Source of the DNA: Liolophura sinensis
Lineage: Eukaryota; Mollusca; Polyplacophora; Chitonida; Chitonidae
DNA length: 64,000 nucleotides
Direction: 5' to 3'
Assembly (NCBI RefSeq): GCF_032854445.1
Contig: NC_088301.1
Coordinates: forward strand, 53,989,187 to 54,053,186
Shown: positions 1 to 12,800 of the stretch, one piece after another
Position numbering within the stretch: position 1 is the stretch's first letter
Layout: each line of letters opens with the position of its first letter
The notes under the pieces: generated by a model
What the model was told of the DNA's origin: nothing
Seen by the model: the letters and a program-made list of their open reading frames with translations, nothing else
Database searches by the model: none
Program-made: the position numbers and the translations under genes

Positions 1-597
1 TACAAATGTATATATATATAAGTATGCTTACAGCATGCTTAACTGTATTTGTTTCAAAACATATGTTTGTAGTTTTTTTTACACAATCTGTATCATAATT
101 TGTTTTTATACATTTGTACTTTAGAGACCGACATTGATTAACAACTTACTGGTTGAAATAAACTGATATGTATTAAGTGCTTGATATATTTGTGCAGTTT
201 TCGTATTGCTCATGTTTAAAAAAGAAGCCTGTCTTTCAGTCATGGTTACAATCCCAGCCTTGGCCAAGGAATTTGTTGACACTCCACTCTGGCCATTTAT
301 GGGACCCGGGTGACAAAAAGTAGTTGATGAGGCACTAGTGGCCATTTGCGTAGTCTGTTGTTTGTTGAAGACCACTTGTCTTTCAGAAATATGTCGTGTA
401 TATCTTTAATTATTTGACAGCTTTAAAACTAGCATGAAACTTGAAAATTTGCAGTAATAGGCCTTTATGATCGAGGAATAGTATACATTTGTCTGTTATA
501 AGCTTTATATGCCTTTCAGTGGAATAATCTTGGACTTGTTTTGTTGTGGCACAGCATTTTGAGTAATTCTATACCAAATGCCAATTGTCTCTGCATT

Positions 598-790
598 TGT
601 TTTACCTAATTCTGCCTAAGCCATGGTACTAGGGGCGTGCAATTTACTACTATTTAAACATTTACACAAACATTTAGATTAAAACCCTAATCGAGGTAAA
701 TCAACAAGAAGCCCCATTTCATCGGCTGCGTGTGACCATTAGCCAGTTATTACACTGTCGTCTCAGTTTTTTTTTCTCTGTGTGATGTAA
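598..790 (-). repeat. Dispersed repeat family, copy A
   Basis: This is one of at least six related copies in the window. It carries the landmarks 'cctaattctgcctaagccatgg', then 'ttactactatttaaacatttac', then 'gccagttattacactgtcgtc'. The same blocks, in the same order, occur at 57215-57430, and in reverse complement at 52055-52285. It holds no open frame and is probably a non-autonomous element. Strand is relative to the copies at 52055 and 52401, which are taken as plus. Confidence 0.6.
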
Positions 791-882
791 TTCTTTTATT
801 ATACATGTAGTATTATTAATGTGCTATTTGTATTTACGTTTTTCCCAACATCTGGTGAAGGGTTAGTTAGAAATTTTCAAGG

Positions 883-883
<1 letters not shown>

Positions 884-965
<82 letters not shown>
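884..965 (+). repeat. Compound (TA)n(TG)n microsatellite
   Basis: About 37 bp of alternating TA are followed directly by about 45 bp of TG with one TA interruption. The small open frame spanning it is purely a product of the dinucleotide repeat. Alternating purine-pyrimidine tracts like this are length-polymorphic and can adopt Z-DNA or cruciform structure. Confidence 0.95.
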
Positions 966-968
<3 letters not shown>

Positions 969-1004
969 CATTGTTGTTCCACCATATGTATTCAATCACT
1001 AAGC

Positions 1005-1247
1005 TCAAGCTCTAAGCTTAAAAACGCTTCTTCTTTGAAACCAGTCTGACAAGGTTTTCCAGATGGTATGCTTTTCTATGTAATCATGAATCTTTTCCTT
1101 GTAATTGGTGCCTGTTCCAATACTTTGTATGGTGTTAAAACTGCTTCTTGCTTTCTCGTCAATCTCATGGACATCTTGAAAAAGCGCTATAAATGCCAAG
1201 CAGTTTGGCGGGATTCTGGTGTAGCCTTTGAGAATTGTTGGCCCCAA
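1005..1247 (-). other. Unassigned open frame, possible exon or gene relic
   Basis: An 80-codon minus-strand frame has fairly protein-like composition (RIPPNCLAFIALFQDVHEID, then DYIEKHTIWKTLSDWFQRRS). I recognise no family. A possible weak acceptor ('ctcaaag') lies near its 5' end and a stop lies at its 3' end, so it could be a terminal exon. There is no partner exon nearby and no second line of evidence, so it may equally be chance. Confidence 0.15.
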
Positions 1248-3000
1248 AACGATTAGCCTTCAGCAGCGATGTTTATTCCTGGCCTCGAAATGATTGGACT
1301 GGACGTCGCTGTAATCACACAACGGTACGGAAATGTGCGATACAGATCGCAAGTTGGATATTGACGTGTATATACGGTATATCTATCAACCGTTAACTCG
1401 TTAACATTTGTGTTAAAATTGTACTAGCAAACAGATTATTTGTATTTAATCGTGCATCACATACGAGGTTTATGTATCGTGGCTTCCGTTATCTACATGT
1501 GCAAACGTAGCTCCGTAAATCCAGACTAGGCCTAAATGAGCCAAGTACAAATACATGGAAAAGACGGCTAATAATTTCATTGCTATTCATGGGCTACACA
1601 TTTAATTCTTTTTCGTAGAATGTTACCACATGATTGACACCAATATTGACCTTTGCAAAGCAATAAACTAATATGATCTGGGAAATGGGTAGGCAATTTG
1701 TCAGAACAAATTGTCGTTAGATTGACTCGTATTGAAATATACTGCGTTGGTGCAGAACGTCTTGGGAACCAATGAGAATGCCGCATTTCGCACGCGTTTA
1801 TTCTAAGGTCCTTTGCTGCAACATTTACAACTGGTGGAAGACGGATGTCAGTTGCCCCTCTTCAGCTATCGAACAGGGCAAGGGAGATATTACCAACAGG
1901 GGTCATTCCCTTGTTGCCACCCGACCGGAGAGATTGAGAAAGTTCACAGGTTCTGATCCCATTTAGACCAACATCACTGATCTGACCCTCCAATGATTGG
2001 AGAGAGATGTCGGTAAGTACAAGACGGATGCACTGGATATATGTACCGAGATTTAAGTCCAAGCACGTGGCTCTTTGAAGATATCCAATGAAGATCTTGG
2101 CTGTCGCTACAACATGCTGGCTCTTCCTTGTATGCCGGTATCTTGTGGAAATGAAATTTTATCGAAGTCTCAGATCTACAATAACAAAGTGATGTCAGCT
2201 ATAGCTAGAAGAATAGATGTGTCCAGCACTGCCCATCAACTAATCACCATGATGGAGGCCGCACAACCCCATTGAGATGCATCAGCCGAATGAATAGTAG
2301 ACATTCTGCAGTCGAGGAGGATCCAACTTCGACTAGAACCTGAAATTGTAAAATAAAACCTGTTAGACTTAATCCAGTAGATAGTATTTCGGAGAATAAT
2401 AAAACTTAGGTGGGGAGGGTGTAAAGTATAATTTTATGTTGGGATGAGATGGTGAAATGTTTTTTGTATTGCTGTTGTAAACCACAAATGTACCTATATG
2501 CATGCATGCGTAGCTATTTCACTGCAATGTTGACATCATGTATTGAATACTGTGGGTATTATGATGTACTTTTCCTTACCTTTTGTTGTAGGGTATAGCC
2601 TCGTATATCGGCATGGAATTTACTGTATAACTTACTGAACTTACCTGGAACCAAAATAATACTGTGACACATGTATTAACCCCTGCCTTTGCCCCTATGT
2701 ACAAGTAATCCACATAAAACCTTACGTAAATGTCGCGGCGGCCATGTTTTCCTTTAGCTAGTCATGTGACTTGTAAAGTATTTTAGCAATCTTTTGACAT
2801 TTTGCTGTGTTGTAATGTTTTTGTGTATGCTGAGTAATTTTGGTTGTTGTTGTCTGAGCATATTTCATTGTATTTCATGCAGATAAAGCTAGGTGTAAAC
2901 AATGATAAATTCTAGGAATATGACTTTTCTAGAAAAATTTTGCGTAGAAACGCTATTTTGTGGAGTTCGGATAGCGGGAATATTCAAACAGGTCATCAAG

Positions 3001-3077
3001 TGCTTCCTATCAAAGTATGTTTATTACATGTGTACAAGTGCTTCCTATCAAAGTATGTTTATTACATGTGTACAAGT
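3001..3077 (+). repeat. 38-bp tandem duplication
   Basis: The block starting 'tgcttcctatcaaagtatgt' begins at 3001 and again at 3039. The two copies are essentially identical to the end of the second 'gtgtacaagtg'. This near identity indicates a recent local duplication. Confidence 0.95.
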
Positions 3078-3842
3078 GCCATTAGACACGCTGTATTACG
3101 CTGTTCTGTGGCTATGGATTGGTGTACTATTGAGTGGAAATGTGAAGCTAATCAAAAAGTCGATCCTATGTTATCAAGGCACTTTGATCCTTGTGTAAAA
3201 AGTCCCTTTGCCGCGCAGGAAGATCCACTCGGTGTCTTCTCATATTCCTAGAATTTATCATTGTTTACATAAGTAGTCCTTGCGTTGCCAAGTTCGTCGC
3301 GATTACGCCAAACGCTGATTGGTTGAATCAGGATGGCTTTCCATTAACATCTTGAGATAACAACAATAAAGGTGCTTACATTGCATATGCCATATTAGAT
3401 TTTACCTAGGATATATACAATACTGTATATGCAGTACTTCATTTACATGTACACGGAATTACAATAGTGTGCAATTGTATGGCACCTTAAACGATGATAC
3501 CTGAATTTCTGTATGCTATCTCCCCATGGCTCAGCTGTGGGTTAATTAACTAAGCCATTCATCTCCTAGTACAACTGCACTTATATGACTTTGTATGAAG
3601 ATTTGATGTTTCCTTCAATATATATTTTAACTTCAACTGAACTTGTTTGTTGACTTCGTTCATTAACAGCCATTGGATTCTTAGAGTTTACCACTGAGGA
3701 CCTTCATGGGAGTAATTGGATGTACGTGTTTATCGTATAGATTATCGTGTAAATATAACCTGTATTTATTGTCAACAAAAACTTGATAAAAGAATTTCCT
3801 GCAAAGTTTTGGTGAATTTATAACATTCAGGACTTATGACAT

Positions 3843-3925
3843 GGAGAGTAAAACCTGAGAAGTGACGACAGTGTGATAGTTGGCAATTTGTTTCTGGTCA
3901 ATTTGCGTCAGATTCCATCCACAGG
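3843..3925 (+). repeat. Dispersed repeat family, copy B (partial)
   Basis: It contains 'gagagtaaaacctgagaagt' followed by 'gacgacagtgtgatagttgg', which matches the corresponding parts of the copies at 52055 and 52401. Only one end of the element is recognisable; similarity decays after about 80 bp. Confidence 0.55.
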
Positions 3926-6620
3926 TTTAACGGTTCGCTATTTAGAAAATGTGTTCGCCAAAAAAGGTAAACAAATAAGCCCATCCCATTAAACTCAGGC
4001 TCAAGACAGATGGATTTTAGGTCTACTCTCATTTCTTAAATTCATGTATGCCCGCACGACGATCCAATGAAATACGCTGTATATGAGCCATTTATATATG
4101 TATTTATTTTATAGGAGTTATGTCATATACTCAAGAATATTTTACTTCTATACCGAGAAAAGCAGGTGTATGTGATGGGAGTAAACTGGTGAAAGCCCGT
4201 AGGAGATCACCGTTCTTCCTTAGGTACCCGATGTGCCTTTTTACGTAAGGGTGTAGACGAACAAGCCGGACCTCGATTTGAACACGGGGCCGTCATGTTG
4301 GACGAGAGGTTGAGCGAGCGGCGCCTGAGCCGTCATGATCAGCCAAAGAGCGTCTTTGTACCTTGATATGCCAAATGCGACCTTCATTTGCCCACTAGCC
4401 TATGCTTGATTCAGCTTATAAGTTGAACCATTACCAAATATATGTATGCAGGATTCAGTATTTTCTGGCGACGCATCCCATACCGTATCGATCGAATATA
4501 ACGCATTGCAGCATTGTTTGAAGACAGTTATTAACCTGATGCACTTTCCTCGAAGCCGCACGTGCTATTTCGCAGACTTAATGCACAATAGTAAACTACA
4601 GCAAACGTAAACACAACCAATAATGTAATTAGAAAGCGATATCCATTAATTGTGAACAGTTTATTTATTGACAACTCGTCCATAAACCTCCATACATGTA
4701 ATAGATAATCTTTTCTCGTCGTATTCAGCCGGCCTAGCACCAAATAACAATCTGCGACTGAATCTGTTCTGCTCCCTCTTTATCACAGTAAGAAAATAGA
4801 GATATGTCGATGTCTTGACCATCAAACAAGCCTTAAGTAGTTGTAATAAATCAATATATAAAACAAAACTTCTGTATTAAAACATACACGATACATGAGA
4901 ATATTGTGTCGTATGCCTTTACATATATTAAATGCAAAATCCAGATTGCTCTATATGTACATTAAGACCATGGTTTATCGAGTCATGGTAAAGGTCAAAT
5001 CTGTGTTAAGATTAGGGATTGTGCTTTAATAAGTGTAGAAACGCTAAGGATTTTTACAAGCTGATTCATTATACAGATCCAGACGTTTTTAAACAATGTC
5101 GGTATAGGATAGAGTGCATTTTGTATGCTGCTACCAAAGAAAACATTGACATCTTTAGGCCTAAAATACTTGATAAATGTGAAGCAACTGACTGATGTCT
5201 TTTGCTGATGGAAATGTACAGAAGCATTTTCACACAGGCTAGAATTTCACACCATTACACCGTATACAGGAAGTAATCTTTCCGTAAAGTTTCCCTAGCG
5301 CTATAAACACCAAACACTTTCTTGAAAAGTTTGTACATATAGGCCTAAATGTTGATGCCTAAATTCCCAGTGATAAAGATTTATGCTGTTAACGAAATAT
5401 ACGGGACTCTGCATGCAGTGATCTGTAAATATGTAGATATTATAACGTTTTTGATTCATGGAGTTTGTTGCTTTATGATATTACAGGCTATCGTCTGTCA
5501 TTCATAACACGTCAAAGACAATTCTGGACAAAGCACATAAATAATTCAACGCTCGACACAACTGTTGGATAAAATATGCCATGCAGAATGACTATGCTAG
5601 TTTATGCAGTCTATACTACACCTATTAGCTGTATCATTCAGGGAAGATATAAAATGTTTAATTAAACGTGTACTGGGGAAAATGATGAAAAATTTTTTTA
5701 AAAGTATTTGTTGTTTATCACAATTTGTGTACATTTATCGATCAAACTGAGAATAGAAATACATCTAAATTATATTATAAACATATAAATACACATCTCA
5801 GAACAAATTAAACACATAAAGTAAATCTCTGTAAGGACGGAAAGTTTTATATCACAAATTGGGACGGAGGGGAAGATAAGTAAATAATTCTGATAAGGAG
5901 GGAAATGGTTCTTCACACTGAAACAAACCAGTTGTCCACGAATTAATACAGGTGTTCGTGTTACAATGACAATTCCTGCTACCCGAAGTAATACATGTAT
6001 ATAGGGCTAGGCCCCACTAATGAAAAGCTGTTGGAAGGTGCCCAGTATCTCAATACCCGTGTCAGGATAATAGGACACTTGGCAAAGCATTGGTAAAATT
6101 AGTTATCCCTGCTGCATATCGATATCCCTGCCAAAAACATCTTCTCTTCAAGCACATCTATATAAGATAAGAATACCGAGATGGTTCAAAACGCCAATGA
6201 ACAGGTCTAGTGATATACACATGTTAAATTATGTTTACAGAAAAGGCTGTCGTCATGTAGGCGTATTTAACATCTCATCAGAAGAGGGTGAAAATAATGA
6301 TCTTCAACAAAGTGCGAAGTGTCAACGCATCCCGCCGTGCGACAGTGCTCAAAACCATGAACAACCTGTGTTATATTTGATGTATCAATATAAAGTCTTC
6401 AAGAAAAGTGGGCCGTTTTCTGTATAGCGTCGCTCATGAGTTCTGAACCTTGTACAAAACCTGTGCCAATGAGTGTATCACAAGTGGTAACTCAGAAACC
6501 CCAACATGATATAAATGAAGCATCACACTGTCTGACGGCTCTTAATCTAGAACAAATTATGTTCCATCTGAAGTAAACGACACGCCATAATCCCGTGGAA
6601 AGTCAAAATCTCCAAAACAA

Positions 6621-6730
6621 TGCGTTTGCCCAATATAGTATTGCAGTGGGAGGAAATTCATAATCTTCAACGTTATATGCGTTTGCCCAATAACGTATCG
6701 AGTTGCGTGGGAATTCCTAACCATATTCAT
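6621..6730 (+). repeat. Imperfect 57-bp duplication
   Basis: 'tgcgtttgcccaata' occurs at 6621 and again at 6678. Each is followed by similar 'gtat..agt/gttgcgtggga.gaattc' sequence. The two copies have diverged, so this is an older local duplication. Confidence 0.7.
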
Positions 6731-8711
6731 ATTCAACCATACCTGAGCCACTCACTGCCGTGCGTCATAAACAAATGTTATATAGTGGTGGTTATAAAGG
6801 AATACTACTGACAAAAATTACAAGCGATCATACCTCATGCAATGACCACGAGAGTTAAGTTCGGCTTTGTCAAAGTAGTTCGTAATGTACTTGCATGTAC
6901 AGCAACTTATATCCATCTTCACAAGGCCAAGCTAAGTCACATGCTCCATCTAGCTGTGGGAAGTCCGTTCACTTGCACGCACGCAGTTCTGATCAGTACA
7001 TGAACAGATGTGGTGCACGCACATCGATCTCTTGAATATGTTACCATGCTATGCTCGAATGTCTACGACTTGTGGAAACACAAGTACAGATATTCAGAAT
7101 CACGGAAGAAAGAAAATCCTGGTAGCCAACTGTTGACCTAAGTGTCAACCCTGGTGATGGAGTGAGCAGTGGCATCTGAGCGAATGGACTGACAAGTAAT
7201 ACACAATCGATTATACATATATAGCGAAAAATTTTCATTGTACGTTGACACACGAACAACACTTCAAACAGTGAACCAGTGCAAGTGCTATGCACACTGT
7301 CTAAAATATTGTCACCCGAAAATTGAATACTGCAAATAATGCAAACAGTAGCATGGAACTGAGCAAACCTCAATGATCAAAGTTTTTGGACTTAAATAAC
7401 ATATCATACGGGTATGACTCAAAGTAGTGAAACAAACTGTTCCATACTTTGAAAAGAAACAGTTCCAAATTCACCGCTCTGGATGGTTTACATTCAGAGC
7501 TGTAACATAAAACTATTTATATACATTGTTTGCATTTTCTAGTAACGTTTGCTGCCTCGTGATGTATCATCGACAGCAGCAAGGTATCAAATATTTCATA
7601 CAGTCAACGGTGTGTAATACAGCGTAATACTCCCAGATGTAGAATGGTATTCGGTGTAAATGTACAGGAAAAAGTATTACTGGTAATATGTAATGTATCG
7701 ACAGTCAAACTCAGCTCTGCTAGATGAAATCCGTGCGCTGCAGTCGTGCATGCATGTAGCGCATACTGATATTCTATAACGCACTACAATAATTACACTC
7801 CCATGTCTATATTATGTATGCATATATTATGTATGCATTTTCCATGGGTGGCATCTGCTATGACGCACAGAACATTCTCAAAAGCATATACTAGCTACTA
7901 GCATCTTGCACAAGATATGCATTCTGATATTCTAAGTTGTGGCGTCATGAAAGCACAGCTGTACTCATCAAAAACACACCAGAAGGGGAAGACAATCTCC
8001 ATTATAATTAATCTACTAACAGCAAATAGGAAATAACCGCCAATACAGCATTCTGTGATAAAGACAATGCTTCAAGCCATCGGGCGCTTTAAGTGCCTAC
8101 AAGGATCATTGGACTGATAACAAAGAAAAAGTACTGGCCTTCAAACTAACACGGACTAGATCGTATCGTATTTATAAATGACAGATAAAGTTGGCTTGGT
8201 TGATCATTTTTCCAATGAAACATCATGTCCAAATGCAATTAAAATATATATAGGCCTATCAATGTACATGTTTTTATGTGAAATCTATGAAAGGCATTTT
8301 TTTTCCGTCAGTTTGCAAGCCATACACATGGTTGTTGATGCCAAAGGGTATCCAGTACAGTGTAGGTCTAGATGATTTGTGTCCAGGGCTCTATAAATTT
8401 CAACAGACCTCAAGCACGTTTTCTTACAATGATATAGAAAACTGCCTTAAGACACAGTTGACTGGTTAACAAGATCATAACCTTCCACGATGATCTTATA
8501 AAAGCCTATAGTTCGTTGTTCCATGTAAACATTCGTAAATGATGACATTTTGTATTTGTAAATTCGAGAAGAAGACCAGCTATATGTTCCCAATACTAGC
8601 AGGTTGTACATACAAAATAGCCTATTGGATAATATCCACAGCAATACGTTGCTTTTGTCACACGTGCATAGATAAACTGAGGTCACCGAAAGCTGTGCAC
8701 TATACCAAAGG

Positions 8712-9857
8712 TCATGATCGGTAGCCCGATTTTTTCCTCTTCACCAATTCCGTATTGATGACAAAATGTTCATCGTACTTCCTGCTTTGGTGTGAATCTA
8801 CTGCTGAAACACCTGCTGACACACCTTGTCCATACCTCAGCTGCGTTCTCACCGGCGATCTGGAAGACGACTCGAGAAGAGTTTCACCCGGTACATCAAT
8901 CCGCGTTGCTTGTATAGGGGTCCGCAACGAAGGGAAGGACAGTTTGTTAGGCAACGTGACGATTTTAGTTTGAGTCAGTATTTTGGATACCTTGTTGCCA
9001 GACTGTGACGGGGGAGACATAATACGCGGCTTGTGCGGTTGAGCATTGCAGGTTGGTGGAATAGGGAGACGTCGGTGTCGTCGGCTGTTGGCTGGTCTGT
9101 CGTCTTGCCACGGGGACTGGGTTCGAACCAAAGCAGGCGGGTTCTCGTCGCTGGACAGTTCAAGTAGGTCAGGTGTACCTTTCTTACTCTTGGGAGTCCA
9201 GAGTCTCCGTTCCCTCGAGTAGCTTCCAGCTGCATTCACCTCTTTTCTCACAGAAGGCCCATCTCGAAGTTTGGATTCGGAGATTTTTGTCGTCTCTCTT
9301 TTAATACCAAGAGCTGATTTAGTCGATTTAATCATGAGTGCTTTGTTCACATTAGTCATGCTGTCCGTAGGTGTCCCCCTTCGAGAGCTTAATGGAGAAA
9401 TAGAACAGTATCCTTCATCATGGGGAATCGCCTTCCCTTGACGGAACTCGTCCTTGGTCTGCTCAAAACTCGTGTCAGGACTGTCAGCGATGTCTTCCCT
9501 GCGACTAATGTCACTGTGATGACCAGAATCAGTGTCATTGTCTCTGAGGCTGTCGTTGTCTGACGATTCCCTTCGAAGGTTAACTTTCGTGTTCTTTTCA
9601 GCTTCCCGCCGTGACGTCACGGCTGAACCACCGTCTTTTGGCTCGGGCGAACCACCTTGGCAGTCATTTTCACTCGCCGTTACTTTTACGGGTCGCCTCA
9701 AACGCATCTGCCGCTCACGTGGTTTCACAAAAGGGAAAAGCTCGCCGTTTTTTACATCAATCAGCTCGACGATATTAGAAAGTCCTTTGTCGTAGGCCAT
9801 TTGTCTGCATGACACGTGGTAAACGGAAGCTTTGTGGTCTGTATCTTCTTCGAGTTC
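8712..9857 (-). CDS. Ankyrin-type gene, terminal coding exon
   Basis: This exon encodes 381 residues after acceptor 'tttcttacag' and ends in a stop at 8712. The first about 45 residues complete the ankyrin region (CRQMAYDKGLSNIVELID). Then follows KPRERQMRLRRPVKV, a basic patch, and a long low-complexity region rich in Ser, Arg, Pro and acidic clusters, including SLRDNDTDSGHHSDISRRED. This region has many potential phosphorylation sites. There is no membrane segment. Several short frames on the opposite strand are shadows of it. Confidence 0.8.
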   Translation of the reverse strand, partial: ELEEDTDHKASVYHVSCRQMAYDKGLSNIVELIDVKNGELFPFVKPRERQMRLRRPVKVTASENDCQGGSPEPKDGGSAVTSRREAEKNTKVNLRRESSDNDSLRDNDTDSGHHSDISRREDIADSPDTSFEQTKDEFRQGKAIPHDEGYCSISPLSSRRGTPTDSMTNVNKALMIKSTKSALGIKRETTKISESKLRDGPSVRKEVNAAGSYSRERRLWTPKSKKGTPDLLELSSDENPPALVRTQSPWQDDRPANSRRHRRLPIPPTCNAQPHKPRIMSPPSQSGNKVSKILTQTKIVTLPNKLSFPSLRTPIQATRIDVPGETLLESSSRSPVRTQLRYGQGVSAGVSAVDSHQSRKYDEHFVINTELVKRKKSGYRS

Positions 9858-12800
9858 CTGTAAGAAATTGCGAGAAGAGGTATTAAACTAAGGCAGAAAA
9901 TTCACCCCTTTTACAACCAGTCACCATTACTTTGATAATGTGCGCGCAATCATTCAGTCTGTCAGCCTTATGGAATGGGGTAAAACGGCATTCTGCTATT
10001 GACCGCTATCCATGAACTCTATACTCCTTGGCATCGATAAAGGAACACCCATTATGGATAACCTTGTGGGTCTCAATTTTGATAAACTAAATTACATTTA
10101 TAAAGAACTGTGTACACAGTAAAATGCAGACGAATTTACTTATATCGGTTGATAGAAAGATGTCCAGAGCTTTAATTTCAAGTGTATCGTCATCGATTTT
10201 GAATGAAATATTTACTATGACTTTCTTCTGGTGGTTAAAGTTCACCCCGTTGTCGATTAGAAAATCCGCCATCTCGCACTGTCCAGACCTTATAGCAGCC
10301 ATCAGAAGGTTTTCTCCAAACTATACCACAAAGACAAAAAGGGTTTCTTTAAACAGTATAATAAATTATGTTATTTACAATGCTAATTCATGCATCATCA
10401 AAGTCGAACTACATGCGTATATTCTAAGGAACTCTTATCCTTGCGATATTTCTTCCTAGTAGTGTAGCCTTCTTTTTTCAGTATCAGCAGGCATTTCTTT
10501 CATATTAGGAACTGTAAATGTATACATACAACCTGTTGGAGAGTCCACGAAATATCGGCTGTGTTTCAGTATTGTTTGACGGTGCATGCCCTGGACATTA
10601 ATCACATACAGAGTACGGCGGTACTTTCACAAGAACACAAGCTGTTATTGACTGCCTCGATACACTGACAAAAGCTCAAAACCCATGCACACAACCAGAG
10701 GGTTGAGGATATTTTTCTCCTACTCACCCACTCTACGTTTATGTCCGCGTTTGGTTGATCCAGTAAATCCTCCAGCAAATCAATATCACCTACACCAACC
10801 GCATTGAACATAGCCTACAACACACAGAGAGGTAACACATGGTGGACAAACTGCAAACAGTATATTCTTTTACCTTTGATTCTCGTTTTATTAAAGTTTA
10901 GATCTACAAAGTACAATTGTTCTTCCTGACTACACACCAAAAGACAGCGTTATATTGGTCATTTTAGCTTATATGGTGAACCAGCTTCCAAGGCAGAGTG
11001 TCAACACGTATTCGTAATGTGAACAAATCCGAACTTCTAATTAACTAATGGCCTGTATACACTACTTTTTATAGTTAATAGACATAAGCTTGTACCCGAC
11101 GCCCTGGCACTGAAAGTTTATAAGACATCCCTCTTATAATCTGTAAAGGGTCATTTAATTGTAGTTGTACACATTTAAACATTTCCCCATTTACTAATGC
11201 CTTTTGGTTCACTTCACAATGTTAGGAACTTTACATAACGATCATTTTACTGTTTCATACAAATGTAAATGTATGCAAGTCACTTCTACTGGTCAGACAA
11301 GTTGGAGATAGTTGGAGTATCAGTCTGTTGTTTTCAGTGGGTCGCTTCAACACGATGTACGTGGAGAATTATGTACAGACAACGGATTGATACTCAAGCT
11401 TACTATAGGTGGAGATTTTACCCGTATATGGCAGCAGTTAATGCTGATATATACATTAATTCAATGATCTACATACGTTGATAGCCGTGATTGGATTATC
11501 GCATTTTGTCTGAACTATGCCCACCTTGTATTCCACATCATCACGCATAGGCAAGATGTATCATACAAGTGGAACCCACGTCCAATATGTTGACAAAGCA
11601 TAACTTCGGTTCAGTAGAATAAATAGAATGTGGAAAGCCATGACTTATCCACTATGCCGTAACGTACATGTAGTAATGAAACGCAGGGTCTTAAAATCAA
11701 GCTTCTCTTCTCTTAACGCCTTATTTTTGTGCTCTGAACACACGACCTGGGCGTTCAGCCAGGCCTAATTCTGGTGTTATAAATGTAAGGTGTTTTTCTT
11801 CTCATAGTTTGTGTGGGTGTAGACTATATATTGACCCTCCCAGAGACAGACCCAAACTAACCCTAAAACAGTTTTCAATCCAGATATAATCAACGCACGG
11901 TAGAATTGTATACAGATATTGACTCTCAAGTTCTCTCCTTCCACTTTTAAACACTTTAACGGAGAAGAAAGTCAAACTAGTATTAGCTCAAGTGATAGCT
12001 TTTATCTGGCGGACGATCTATGTTTACCACCGAGTACAGGTTCGTGTGGGGATTTCGACCCCAAATCCCTTCACCATTCAAAGCTTCATTACCACTGCTT
12101 AGAACACATTGCCATTTTGGTTTTCAGGTGTCTCCGTACAGTGTTTTTATTTTTCATTCATCCAATACACTTCATGGAATCACAGTGTACAGATATACAG
12201 CCGTTATAAAGAGGAATTAAAGCATGAAGTTGCAAGATTAGAAGAGTACTCGTACACCGAAACGAATCACATATCTTCAAAACGTTTGTACCATACACGT
12301 AATACGGTGTCTGCTTGGTGACGTTTTTCAGTTGATTAAAAATGACATTAAAATTTAAATGTACAAGAATACTCTGAACGGTCAAAGTTCACGAGAGTAA
12401 TTTCTTACAAAATAAAGTAAAAATATAAGTATAGAATGCACAATGTATAATACGATATAATTTATAATAAATATTAAAGTCTTAAAGGAACTATTCTCTG
12501 AAGATATATACTGGCATTATCAGGCTTCATTAGTCACGAGACAAGACTGAACGGGGATCAGAGACAACTCTCACTATGGACGATCTTTTCCTGCAGAGTC
12601 TCATTACTGTACCTTCTTTAATGTTTGGCAAGTGTCGCCCGGTATGACAGGACACAACAACTGTGCTCTACTTCTGTCTGGCAAGTGTCACCCGATATGA
12701 TAGGACACAACAACTGTGCTGTGTTTCAGTTTAGCAGGTGTTACCCTATATGAGAGGATACAGCAACTATGCTGTATTTCTGTCTGGCAAGTGTCGCTAA

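Larger units (their letters stand above)
1..8711. other. Intergenic region, no supported gene
   Basis: No open frame here exceeds about 110 codons and none shows a recognisable protein family. What can be seen is a dispersed-repeat copy near 598-790, a (TA)n(TG)n microsatellite at 884-965, a 38-bp tandem duplication at 3001-3077, a second dispersed-repeat copy at 3843-3925 and an imperfect 57-bp duplication at 6621-6730. A slightly GC-richer patch lies at 4255-4340. The lower end must hold the 3' UTR of the minus-strand ankyrin-type gene, but I could not place its poly(A) signal. Confidence 0.6.
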
